A stretch of 19,415 nt of DNA from CAYGTK01 sp964352775 (GTDB lineage: Bacteria > Bacteroidota > Bacteroidia > Chitinophagales > CAIOSU01). The notes under the pieces are model-generated. The model was not told the origin of the DNA. It ran no database searches and saw nothing but the letters and a program-made list of their open reading frames with translations. Below are positions 7,922 to 15,650 of this stretch, in pieces. The DNA lies in contig CAYGTK010000058.1 of assembly GCA_964352775.1 (NCBI GenBank), positions 1 to 19,415 of the forward strand. The letters run 5' to 3'. The first letter of the stretch is position 1; each line of letters begins with the position of its first letter. The position numbers and the translations under genes are program-made.

Positions 7922-7957
7922 CTAAATAATAAAGCCCCTAGCTAATTAGCTAGGGGC
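7922..7957 (-). terminator. Palindromic terminator, best read on the minus strand
   Basis: A perfect 24-base palindrome at 7934-7957: GCCCCTAGCTAA followed by its reverse complement. On the minus strand it is followed by a T-rich tail (TTTATTATTT), which fits termination of the T9SS-protein transcript. The plus-strand tail (GCTTGTATTTT) is poorer. It is therefore probably bidirectional with a preference for minus. Confidence 0.6.
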
Positions 7958-8004
7958 GCTTGTATTTTGTCTATCCTGAAAAGAAATGAATTAGTATTCT
8001 ACGC

Positions 8005-8041
8005 AACAACCACCTGTGCCCCTCTGGGTCAGGTGGTTGTT
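8005..8041 (-). other. 12-bp hairpin after the T9SS protein gene
   Basis: AACAACCACCTG (8005-8016) and CAGGTGGTTGTT (8030-8041) pair perfectly around a 13-base loop that itself has a CCC/GGG pairing. It lies 32 bases beyond the stop of the T9SS gene. No T run follows on either strand, so it is not a classic terminator; it may stabilise the 3' end of the message or mark a mobile palindrome. Confidence 0.6.
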
Positions 8042-8072
8042 AGCATATCGGCGACTTATCGTCTGTTATATA

Positions 8073-10250
8073 CTATTGCTTTAAAACCTTGCCTGTAGCC
8101 TTCAAGGTGTTTCCACTTGCATCGGTAATACGGTAGATATAGTAGCCTTGGTTGAAGCCCTGTAAACCTAGCGTTGTGCTATCGCCAACCAACGCATTTA
8201 CGCTTTGTTGAACTGCTAATTTTCCGCTTAGGTCATACACGCTAACTGTTAGCTCACCATTCACTTCGCTGTTCCAGTTAAGGGTTATGGCATCCGTGGT
8301 TGGGTTAGGGTAAATACTTACCAAACCTTCTACATTTTTAATATCGCTAAACCCCACAGTAGGTAGCTCTTCGTTAATGTTCTGCACACCTCCTTCTTTG
8401 TAAACGAACATAGACCAACCATGCGATAACCATAGGTTACCCTCGGCATCAAACTCCATATCGAACATGTTATAAAAGTAGTCGCCAATTGGTGAGTTTG
8501 TAGCATTAAGTATTGTTGTGGTGTTACCATCCCAACGGGCCAGTTCTCCTCGGTTTATTAACGCGCCTGTTATCCATTTAGCACCATTAGGGCCAATCAT
8601 AACACTCTTTAACCACTGCGTTTGTAAACCCAGTTGCGCCAATGAATAGTTGGTGAATACACCATTTTCGTATGCTGACAACACGGAATCGGTAACTAAC
8701 CATAACTTGTTTCCCTCTACTGCCAGATCGTATACATCATTACTAGGAATAGTACTGTTTTGAGTATTCAGCACTTGAAAGCTCGCGCCATCAAACACTT
8801 CCAGTCCACCACCATAAGGAGTACCTGTTGCTGTTTCTACCTCCGTAGCTATAAAGACCTTACCATTAGCAAACTTAATGTCGTTAATTCTATTAGATGA
8901 AATATTGCTATTACTTCTATTGTAAGCGGTAAACACTCCATTTTCAAACACAATGATACCATTACCGTAAGTAGTCATGTATACTTTACCGTCTGGACCT
9001 TCCATTACATCTTCTAAACCATTAAAGGCAACACCAGCAGTTGATAGATCCCATGACTGCTCTACACCATTATCAAATTTATAAAGGGCTACACCATTCA
9101 ACAACCACACTACCCCGTTTGCACCAGTAGCCATACGGCCAATTCCATCTGGAGTAAATTGCAACGCTTGGCTCGTCCAAGTAGTACCGTCAAACTGGTG
9201 GATCTCAGGATCACGAACTTTAGTGAACCACATTTTACCATCATCAGCTAGCAACATCTTAACTCTAGGGTCTTCAAACGGTATTTTAGAATTAGATACG
9301 TGGTACTTGGTTTTAACACCAGCATCGGTTCTCCAAGTCAAGCCTTCTACATTAGAACCTACCCATAGGCCACCATCTACTGAACTCATGTAATTCACTC
9401 CGCTCATATCTTCATCTACAGCTACCCAGTCATTATTCTCTAACATAAAAATACCAACGTCGGTACCTAAGTATAGCTCGCCATTATGTTCTACTAAGCT
9501 TCTAGCCTGCGTATTGGGTAAGCTGCTATTATTAGAATCGTAGTATATCCAGCCATTACCGTTCTTTTTTGCAACACCGCCATTATAACATGCCCAAGTA
9601 TCGCCATTATCAGCCGTATATAGACGATACAGGCCATCAACAGAAATACCGCTTGTTTCCACAATGCTTGTACCGTTCCAATTAAATGTTTCAGCAAACG
9701 TAGTACTGTTAACGAACCAAGCCATATCTATATCCGTAGGTGAGTTTATCTTCATGGTGGTCACCGCTGCATAATGCGGTAAGTCGTATACTATAAAGTC
9801 AGTACCATCATATACAGTAAGGTTGTTGAACTGGCCTAGCCACAAGTTACCGTCGTCATCAAACTGCATAGTATATACATCGTTGTGGTCTAATCCGCTA
9901 TTATCTGCATTAAATATTTCCCAGTCGGCACCATCAAAACGCACCACTCCTTGATCGTAAGTACCTATCCATAAGTCGCCAGTAGCTTCATCAATAACCA
10001 AGGTCTCTATTGAGTTACTTGGTAGTTCGCTATTCAAACGATTGTAATAGGTCATAGCTTTTGTAGCCTTGTCCATTTTAACCAAGCCACCTTTGGTAGC
10101 TATCCATCGGTTAGTGTTATCTTCAACAATGGACGTTACATTATCCCCATTGGTAAGGGTTATCCAATCAGCATTGCTCGCTGTGGAAATGAACGGGAGT
10201 GCGAGTAGCAGTATCCCAATAAAAAGTAGTCGATAAGTCTTCATAGTCAT
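8073..10250 (-). CDS. T9SS-secreted beta-propeller protein (type A sorting domain)
   Basis: 725 residues. An N-terminal signal peptide (hydrophobic 9-22, ending ...STASNA) sends it to the periplasm. Residues about 30-630 consist of repeated blades of the ligand-binding type seen in two-component propeller sensors, e.g. LWIGTYDQGVVRFDG, LWLGQFNNLTVYDG, MWFTKVRDPEIHQFDG, each with a W-x-G/T core. Residues 640-725 are the T9SS type A sorting domain (YPNPTTD at 647-653, then the VYDLSGK and GYYIYRI strands), which directs export across the outer membrane. There is no kinase or other enzymatic part. It is probably a surface or secreted binding protein with unknown ligand. Either ATG at 10250 or the one two codons later (10244) could be the start. 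Confidence 0.88.
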   Translation of the reverse strand: MTMKTYRLLFIGILLLALPFISTASNADWITLTNGDNVTSIVEDNTNRWIATKGGLVKMDKATKAMTYYNRLNSELPSNSIETLVIDEATGDLWIGTYDQGVVRFDGADWEIFNADNSGLDHNDVYTMQFDDDGNLWLGQFNNLTVYDGTDFIVYDLPHYAAVTTMKINSPTDIDMAWFVNSTTFAETFNWNGTSIVETSGISVDGLYRLYTADNGDTWACYNGGVAKKNGNGWIYYDSNNSSLPNTQARSLVEHNGELYLGTDVGIFMLENNDWVAVDEDMSGVNYMSSVDGGLWVGSNVEGLTWRTDAGVKTKYHVSNSKIPFEDPRVKMLLADDGKMWFTKVRDPEIHQFDGTTWTSQALQFTPDGIGRMATGANGVVWLLNGVALYKFDNGVEQSWDLSTAGVAFNGLEDVMEGPDGKVYMTTYGNGIIVFENGVFTAYNRSNSNISSNRINDIKFANGKVFIATEVETATGTPYGGGLEVFDGASFQVLNTQNSTIPSNDVYDLAVEGNKLWLVTDSVLSAYENGVFTNYSLAQLGLQTQWLKSVMIGPNGAKWITGALINRGELARWDGNTTTILNATNSPIGDYFYNMFDMEFDAEGNLWLSHGWSMFVYKEGGVQNINEELPTVGFSDIKNVEGLVSIYPNPTTDAITLNWNSEVNGELTVSVYDLSGKLAVQQSVNALVGDSTTLGLQGFNQGYYIYRITDASGNTLKATGKVLKQ

Positions 10251-10403
10251 AGAATTTTAAGTTACTAATTCGAGTGCTAAATAACTACGATGATGTCCAT
10301 TGCCCAAGTTGAATTAGCAACATAAGTAACACTTCTAAAGTTACTATTCTTCACTTTTACCTATATTTAAATGACATTTATCCCGCTCATAAATTAAAAG
10401 TCT

Positions 10404-11924
10404 ATGAAAACTGCCTCGTCGGCAATATTCGATCTTATTCACTCTTTGTCGAAAACAGAGAAGCGATATTTCGCCGTTCAGGCCAGTAAACACACTATTG
10501 GCGAGCAGAATCAATACCAACAACTATTCAACCTTATAGCCGACCAAACGAGTTATAATGAGACGGCTATAAAAGAAAAATGGCTAGCCCAAGGCGGAAG
10601 CGCCCACTTTGCCGTGCTAAAAAGGCAATTATACGACCAGGTGCTATCTGCCCTACATCATTATCATGCGGCACGCTCGTGGCAAGAGCAGTTAAAGACA
10701 ATGCTACACCAAGCAGAAATACTACTACAAAAGGGACTATACAAACCCTGCCAGCAGCAACTAAAAAAATGCAAGGTAGAGCTAGAAAAACACGAAGCAC
10801 TAGAATGGTGGCCAGAATATTATAGAATTGTCCGCAACTTGAACAGTAAGACTTACTTTAAGGGAAAGGGTCGCCATGACCTTGGAAAAGAGGCTCAGGA
10901 TGAATTGGCAGCTCTAAAAGAGCTACAACAAGCAAAACAACTAGAACAAAAGGCCGACCAAATTGCTTGGCTGCACTACAGTAAAATGAGCGGCAGAGAT
11001 GAGCAAGTGAAAAATGAACTAAAGGAACATATTAACAAACTAGGCGAATTGAAAACTGATCTGCTTCGAAACCAACTAAACCAGAATAGGGCTTTGGGTA
11101 CGGCTCACTTTGTTTTAGGAGACGTGGGCATAGCCTACCGACACAACAGCGCGGCGGTAAGGTTATTAGAGAACAACGATGCTATAGACCGCTACCCCGA
11201 CCGCTACTTTTCTATGCTGAACAACTACTTGATAGATAGCTTGGTAACGGGCCGAACAGAAGAAGTAATAACAGGATTAAAGAAACTCCGCGCACTGGGC
11301 GATAGGCCCGTATTTAGAAAGCTACACCAGTTGCCCGCCAATATATTCCGCTTGGGGTATCAGTTGGAATTGAATATGCACCTCCGCCAAGGGAATTTTG
11401 AGGAAGCCCCTCGCCTATCCAATGAAATAAATGAGGGGCTGAGAAAGCACAAGGTGGTGGTTCATAATAAAATGAGCTTCCAGTACCTCTTGGCCTATCT
11501 CCATTTCGGGAATGCTGATTTTCAGGCAACTATCGATCACCTGCAATTGATAATAGATGAGCCCGACCAACAGGCGGTGCAAGAAATACAACGCTTCGCG
11601 AGAATGTTGTTATTGATAGCTCATTACGAATCAAAAAATTACCGCCTGCTGGAATCGCTAATAGAAAGCACCTACCGCTACCAGAAAAGCAGAGGCAAGC
11701 TACTGCAGGCCGAACAGTTGCTGCTGCACCTACTCCGCAAGATAAACTATGTAGACGAGCAGCATATTAGCCACGCCCTGTTCACCGCATTTAGAGACAA
11801 GCTTGGCAAGGCATTAGAAGATGCTAACGAAACCCGCATACTCAACTATTTCAACTTATCTGCTTGGGCAGAAAGTCATTTAACGGGCTTAAGTTTTGGG
11901 GAGGTATATAGAAATAAGAGGTAA
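10404..11924 (+). CDS. Large all-helical protein of unknown function (TPR-like)
   Basis: 506 residues, no signal peptide, no membrane segment: predicted cytoplasmic. I do not recognise a named domain. The sequence is almost entirely amphipathic helices rich in Leu, Gln, Lys and Glu, with helix-turn-helix pairs reminiscent of TPR/SEL arrays (e.g. YNETAIKEKWLAQGGSAHF, AEILLQKGLYKPCQQQLKKC, YLLAYLHFGNADFQATIDHL). The N-terminal LSKTEKRYFAVQASK block (about residues 15-29) recurs, as far as I recall, at the start of a family of uncharacterised Bacteroidota proteins of similar length. It is divergent from the T9SS protein gene, with 153 bases between starts, and stands alone as a transcription unit. 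No function is assigned. Confidence 0.8.
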   Translation: MKTASSAIFDLIHSLSKTEKRYFAVQASKHTIGEQNQYQQLFNLIADQTSYNETAIKEKWLAQGGSAHFAVLKRQLYDQVLSALHHYHAARSWQEQLKTMLHQAEILLQKGLYKPCQQQLKKCKVELEKHEALEWWPEYYRIVRNLNSKTYFKGKGRHDLGKEAQDELAALKELQQAKQLEQKADQIAWLHYSKMSGRDEQVKNELKEHINKLGELKTDLLRNQLNQNRALGTAHFVLGDVGIAYRHNSAAVRLLENNDAIDRYPDRYFSMLNNYLIDSLVTGRTEEVITGLKKLRALGDRPVFRKLHQLPANIFRLGYQLELNMHLRQGNFEEAPRLSNEINEGLRKHKVVVHNKMSFQYLLAYLHFGNADFQATIDHLQLIIDEPDQQAVQEIQRFARMLLLIAHYESKNYRLLESLIESTYRYQKSRGKLLQAEQLLLHLLRKINYVDEQHISHALFTAFRDKLGKALEDANETRILNYFNLSAWAESHLTGLSFGEVYRNKR

Positions 11925-12149
11925 ACCTTTGGCTGTATTTACCTACCCTTACCCATTGCAAAATATAATTATAGAAAGCTTACGGCACAAATGGTACCGC
12001 TGCGGTGCACTACCAAAATTGGACCTAGTGGTAGCAAGGGTTACAGGCCGTATTTTGGCGGGTTAGGCGAATTGCAGAACCCCCTGTTTACAAGGCATAC
12101 AGCCATTTGCCAGATATCACTATATGTAAGTTGCTGACCTGTGAGCAGT

Positions 12150-12165
12150 TTTTAGATATCTAAAA
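12150..12165. repeat. Perfect 16-base palindrome upstream of the NYN-NACHT operon
   Basis: TTTTAGATATCTAAAA is its own reverse complement. With one extra T on the left side the symmetry extends outward (AGTTTT ... AAAACT, about 12147-12167). It lies about 120 bases before the predicted -7 element, so it could be a site for a dimeric regulator; no regulator gene is adjacent. Confidence 0.45.
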
Positions 12166-12284
12166 CTTAAAATGGGAGGAAATGGGCATAAACTGGCTGC
12201 GGTTATTTGTCGATAGTCTACGGTTAATGGTGCGTAGTTTTTGCTGGCAATTGATACTGTAGAATGCGACTGTTGCCCAACTTG

Positions 12285-12292
12285 TACTTTTG
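12285..12292 (+). promoter_or_regulatory. Predicted -7 element of the NYN-NACHT operon
   Basis: TACTTTTG matches TAnnTTTG exactly. It would start transcription near 12299, about 45 bases before the first ATG. No TTG stands at the usual 19-base distance upstream, so the promoter may be weak or activator-dependent. Confidence 0.4.
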
Positions 12293-12344
12293 CTCTACTT
12301 CTCTCAGGTCAGCCTACATGTAAATTAATCATTACTTTCAGAAG

Positions 12345-13130
12345 ATGTTAGACAAAACCCAGCTGTTTCAGCAAGAATTGAATTCTGAGACAGCAGTAAT
12401 TATTCTCGACTATGACAACCTGTTTTATAAGCCTCTATCAGAGTATACTGATGGAGATCTAGAGTTGTTCTTTATAAATTTAGTAAAAGAAACTAGCAAG
12501 ATAAATGATTCGGTAACTCAGTTTAAAGTCCGTCTATATGGAGGTTGGTATGATGAAAGTGGTTTTACTCAATTGGCATCAAACCTTGCCGCAAGACTTG
12601 CATCCGTGAATATATTTCCATATATAGATATAAAAAAAAGAATAAACATAAAAGGAACAATCTCTCTAGCTACTACAATATTTTCCTTGCCAAATGTAGT
12701 TTGGCAGCCTACTTATAAAATTAAAAAAGGTGTTAGAGGTATTAGACTAAATAGAGAAAAACTTGATGAATTGTGCACAGAAAGTAACTGTCAAATACGT
12801 AGTTCATGCTCACTATTTAAAACGAAGCAAAAATTATGTCCTATGGAAGGTTGTTCTATTCGCAATCATGAGGTCATTTGGCAGGGTGCGCAGAAAATGG
12901 TTGATAATATGATTGCTTGTGATATACTAGCATTTGCAGGGAATTCAAATGCAAAGTTGATAAATGTAGTTTCTGATGATATCGACCACATTCCTTCATT
13001 ACTACAGGCTAGTATTCTAACCTCTCAGAATAAGAATAGCCTGATTTTGTCAATGACAAATTATCAGAGTATAGCAGAGTTTGATTCTATTTTAAATCAG
13101 TTTAAAATTAATACAGTACAATTGTCATGA
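12345..13130 (+). CDS. NYN/PIN-fold predicted nuclease with Cys-rich insert
   Basis: 261 residues, cytoplasmic. The fold assignment rests on the spaced acidic motifs of NYN (LabA/DUF88-like) domains: VIILDYDNLF at 18-27 (Asp22, Asp24), RLYGGWYDESG at 63-73, KMVDNMIACDILAFA at 184-198 (Lys184, Asp187, Asp193) and INVVSDDIDHIPSLL at 206-220 (Asp211, Asp212, Asp214). These carboxylates would bind metal and cut RNA. Between the second and third motifs lies an insert with five Cys (144, 149, 155, 165, 170) and His175, a likely zinc-binding knuckle not usual for this fold. The gene overlaps the NACHT gene by four bases (ATGA, 13127-13130), so they are coupled. Base composition is more A/T-rich than the flanking housekeeping genes. 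Nuclease activity is inferred. Confidence 0.72.
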   Translation: MLDKTQLFQQELNSETAVIILDYDNLFYKPLSEYTDGDLELFFINLVKETSKINDSVTQFKVRLYGGWYDESGFTQLASNLAARLASVNIFPYIDIKKRINIKGTISLATTIFSLPNVVWQPTYKIKKGVRGIRLNREKLDELCTESNCQIRSSCSLFKTKQKLCPMEGCSIRNHEVIWQGAQKMVDNMIACDILAFAGNSNAKLINVVSDDIDHIPSLLQASILTSQNKNSLILSMTNYQSIAEFDSILNQFKINTVQLS

Positions 13131-15436
13131 ACGAAATATTCAAAATGGTAAAAGGAGACATAGGGGCTTACGCTGATGATAATGCTGAAGTTGTAATGGA
13201 TCATGCGACTGGAGATGTGGTGTTTAATAAGGGTGGAGTAGAGATTGAGTTTAAATTGATTGAAAATGATGGTGCACTTTTAGTGAGTTATCAAGATGAA
13301 ACCATGTCATACACTGATTTCTTGACAAAAAAAGTTGCCAAACTCGAAATTCTTGCGACTAAAATATTGAGTAAGCGAAAAGGTTTAAGTAACTATGTTG
13401 ATGGAGGTGTAAAGTATTTTACATCAAGGGCAGATGAAACGGAATTATCGGGTTTAGAGGCCTTAAACGAGGCATGCTCTAACTCATCTCCTTTTGTGAC
13501 TAGTCTAACATTTATTACCGCGGATGCTGGGCATGGTAAGACTGCACTTTTGAAAGAATTTCAGCATTTACAAGCAGAAGCATACTTAGCTGGTACAACA
13601 AAATACCTTTTTTGGCATGTTGATTTACAAGGTAGGCAATTGGTAAGGTTGAATGAAGCTATTATGTATGACTTAGGGGAACTTAGAGTTTCAGGTTTAT
13701 GGATGTCATCAGTTATCAACCTCATACTAAAAGGATTTCTTGTATTGGCGATTGATGGATTTGATGAGCTTGCTGCTGAAGTAGGAAATAAAGAAGCTAT
13801 AGGTGCTCTTTCAAGTCTTGCTGCGCATCTAAACGGTAAAGGAAGGATTATTGCTGCTTCTCGAAGAACGTTCTTTGATATTGAAGATTATGTTAAACGC
13901 ACAAAGCTAATGAAGGATAAACTACCTACTGATTGTGAGTTTAGTGAAATAAAAATCCAGGATTGGAGCGAAAGCAATTCTAGGGCTTATATACAATATT
14001 CCTCTTATGAAGGCAGCTCTTTTAGTAATCCAAGTGAAACATACGACGAGTTGGTTTCAGTACTTGATGGTAATAAAAGGCATCCTGTGCTTTCTAAACC
14101 ATTTTTATTGGCCAAAGTAATTGAAGGTTTGCTGAAATATAATAAGAAACCTTCTGAATTTATGTTGGGACTGAAGTCTGATAATGAGGAAGGAGTTGGA
14201 TATGTAGTGGAGTCATTCGTTTTAAGAGAAGTAGAGGATAAATGGAAAGACAGAGAAACAGGCGAACCGTTCCTTTCAGTGAACCAGCATATGGCTTTGC
14301 TTACTGAGGTGGCGAATATAATGTGGGAAGATCAAGTTGAATTCATCCATATCGACTCTATTCAATACCTTACTACAATACTTTGTGAGGATTGGAAATT
14401 TGACAGTAATAAATCAAGTCAAATTGTAGAAATGGTAAAGATGCACGCTCTTCTTGTTAAGTCCGATTTGAATAAAGATTATTTGAGGTCTTTTGACCAT
14501 CCAGAGTTTAAAGGTTATTTCATAGCTAAATATTTATCAAGAATTTTGGTCGATTCTACAAAATCTGGAAATAACAAATCGCTAATTAAATTTTTGTCGC
14601 ATTCCCAACTACCTGATTCTATAGCTAGGTTTTCATGTAATTGTATAGATGATTCTAGTATTCCTCTGGATACCGTAATCTTATTTTTGAACGAAACTGC
14701 AAATCAGTGGAAGCCAACTTATCTTCAATTTAATGTCGGGACTATTCTACCTTATCTATTAAACAATTATAGAGGTGATACTATGATTATGATAGATTCC
14801 AAGTTGACCTTTAGTAGTCTAGTGTTTGAGAATAAGCAAATTGAGAATACATCTATCAATAACGGTACGTTTATTAATATAAGTTTAAAAAACACTTCAT
14901 TAACTAATGTAGTTCTTAAGAATTGCGATTTTAATGAAATTCGAATAGAGACTAGTTCAGAAAACTCATTTTCAAAGGTTGATATGGTTGATTGTAATAT
15001 CGATTCAATTAAGATTGTTTCTAATGGTGAGGTTCAGGAGCACACATTTACTCCTACACGAATTATAGGATTAGTTGAGAAATATGGCATAAATTTCGGA
15101 AAGCAAGAACTTAAGATAGAATTTGAAGAAGATTTACTTCGAAAAGAAATTAGTGAATTTGAAAAACAGCTTCAGAGGTTTTTGCTAATTTTTAGTAGAA
15201 CTACCTCCCTCCATATTCATCATATTAATCACAAGTTCAGCTCAAATCAGAGTATAGTCTACAATAAGATTATTCCATTACTTTTAAAGCATGATATAAT
15301 CGATGAGCGGTCCAATAATACATTGAAGCACTGGCGATTAAATTTTCCTTTGGATAAGATTTTAGATGCTGAAAATGAAAACAACCCTAAGAACATAAAA
15401 GAGTTTTGGGAGTTTGTTAGGAAGACAGAATCTTGA
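13127..15436 (+). CDS. NACHT-type STAND NTPase with pentapeptide repeats
   Basis: 769 residues. An N-terminal domain of unknown type (1-120) precedes the NTPase: Walker A ADAGHGKTALL (132-142, Lys138), Walker B FLVLAIDGFDELA (204-216) with the NACHT-style Asp-Gly-Phe-Asp-Glu, and AASRR (243-247) as sensor region. FDHPEFKGYFIAKYL (456-470) matches the helix that ends NACHT winged-helix modules. Residues 562-607 carry a hydrophobic residue every fifth position (562, 567, 572, ... 607), resumed at 615-630: a pentapeptide-repeat beta-helix. Residues 670-740 look like a winged-helix or helical cap. Bacterial NACHT proteins characterised to date act in anti-phage defence. Here the protein would be the sensor/switch and the coupled NYN protein the effector; that pairing is inference. 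No terminator is evident after the stop; palindromic repeats follow. Confidence 0.8.
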   Translation: MNEIFKMVKGDIGAYADDNAEVVMDHATGDVVFNKGGVEIEFKLIENDGALLVSYQDETMSYTDFLTKKVAKLEILATKILSKRKGLSNYVDGGVKYFTSRADETELSGLEALNEACSNSSPFVTSLTFITADAGHGKTALLKEFQHLQAEAYLAGTTKYLFWHVDLQGRQLVRLNEAIMYDLGELRVSGLWMSSVINLILKGFLVLAIDGFDELAAEVGNKEAIGALSSLAAHLNGKGRIIAASRRTFFDIEDYVKRTKLMKDKLPTDCEFSEIKIQDWSESNSRAYIQYSSYEGSSFSNPSETYDELVSVLDGNKRHPVLSKPFLLAKVIEGLLKYNKKPSEFMLGLKSDNEEGVGYVVESFVLREVEDKWKDRETGEPFLSVNQHMALLTEVANIMWEDQVEFIHIDSIQYLTTILCEDWKFDSNKSSQIVEMVKMHALLVKSDLNKDYLRSFDHPEFKGYFIAKYLSRILVDSTKSGNNKSLIKFLSHSQLPDSIARFSCNCIDDSSIPLDTVILFLNETANQWKPTYLQFNVGTILPYLLNNYRGDTMIMIDSKLTFSSLVFENKQIENTSINNGTFINISLKNTSLTNVVLKNCDFNEIRIETSSENSFSKVDMVDCNIDSIKIVSNGEVQEHTFTPTRIIGLVEKYGINFGKQELKIEFEEDLLRKEISEFEKQLQRFLLIFSRTTSLHIHHINHKFSSNQSIVYNKIIPLLLKHDIIDERSNNTLKHWRLNFPLDKILDAENENNPKNIKEFWEFVRKTES

Positions 15437-15466
15437 GTGGATTTTAATCAGTAGTATGGTTCCTCC

Positions 15467-15496
15467 CCCCACTAACACGAGCTCGTAGCTCGTGAC
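15467..15496 (+). repeat. REP-like palindromic repeat, copy A
   Basis: A CCCCACTAAC head followed by the hairpin CACGAGCT-CGT-AGCTCGTG (15477-15495). It matches, in inverted orientation, 25 of 30 positions of copy B at 17948-17977. The two copies bracket groESL. Short hairpin-forming intergenic repeats of this kind are typically scattered by REP-associated transposases. Confidence 0.6.
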
Positions 15497-15536
15497 CAGG
15501 TTTATTATTCCCACGAAATCTAAGAACCCATGTTTC

Positions 15537-15565
15537 GTCAGATCCTGAATTGATTTCAGGATGAC
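15537..15565. repeat. Intergenic palindrome (ATCCTGAA...TTCAGGAT)
   Basis: GTCA-G-ATCCTGAA (15537-15549), short loop, TTCAGGATGAC (15555-15565): an 8-bp stem extended by GTCA/TGAC around a one-base bulge. The word resembles a palindromic intergenic element I have seen repeated in many bacterial genomes. There is only one copy in this window. Confidence 0.5.
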
Positions 15566-15582
15566 AAAAACGCTAGTACACA

Positions 15583-15617
15583 AACAAAAAAAAGCCCCCT
15601 CATTACTGAAGGGGCTT
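15583..15617 (-). terminator. Rho-independent terminator of groEL
   Basis: On the minus strand: AAGCCCC, loop TTCAGTAATGA, GGGGGCTT and then a run of eight T (15586-15593 as A on the plus strand). It lies about 35 bases after the groEL stop; a textbook terminator. Confidence 0.9.
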
Positions 15618-15650
15618 AATGCTTTATAATTAATTAAAGCGCCGTCTACC

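Larger units (their letters stand above)
7662..8072. other. 411-bp intergenic region: no gene, two strong hairpins
   Basis: This region lies between the sulfatase start and the T9SS protein stop (both on the minus strand). An open frame at 7724-7945 starts with TTG, shows no family resemblance and runs into a hairpin, so I do not call it. The region holds an exact TAnnTTTG element on the plus strand (TACTTTTG, 7739-7746) without a good -33, several short pairings downstream (GCGGTAT 7784-7790 with ATACCGC 7850-7856; TCCCA 7793-7797 with TGGGA 7834-7838), and the hairpins at 7934-7957 and 8005-8041. A small RNA is possible but unproven. Confidence 0.5.
11925..12344. other. 420-bp non-coding region upstream of the NYN-NACHT operon
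   Basis: No open frame of credible size. It contains CTACCA / TGGTAG pairing near 12014-12040, a perfect 16-base palindrome at 12150-12165, and an exact -7 type element at 12285-12292. It may be the leader and control region of the following operon, or scar DNA left by its acquisition. No transposon end or tRNA was seen. Confidence 0.5.

Noticed and set aside
7724..7945. 73-residue open frame in the gap before the T9SS gene
   Set aside because: It starts at TTG, has no family resemblance or ribosome binding site, is Phe/His-rich in an unstructured way and runs into the palindromic terminator.
11930..12105. 9-bp inverted repeat (TGGCTGTAT 11930-11938 / ATACAGCCA 12097-12105) as ends of a small mobile element
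   Set aside because: The arms are short, do not extend, have no flanking target duplication and enclose no gene; chance is adequate.
12172..12216. 14-codon ATG frame in the NYN-NACHT leader as a leader peptide
   Set aside because: No run of regulatory codons, no downstream attenuator hairpin with a T run, and no ribosome binding site beyond a chance purine stretch.
12345..15436. Classic toxin-antitoxin assignment for the NYN-NACHT pair
   Set aside because: The second gene is a 769-residue NTPase with sensor-like repeats, not a small antitoxin; a STAND-type switch model fits better.
15467..15565. CRISPR array between the NACHT gene and groEL
   Set aside because: Only single palindromic units with different sequences; no regular repeat-spacer pattern and no cas genes.
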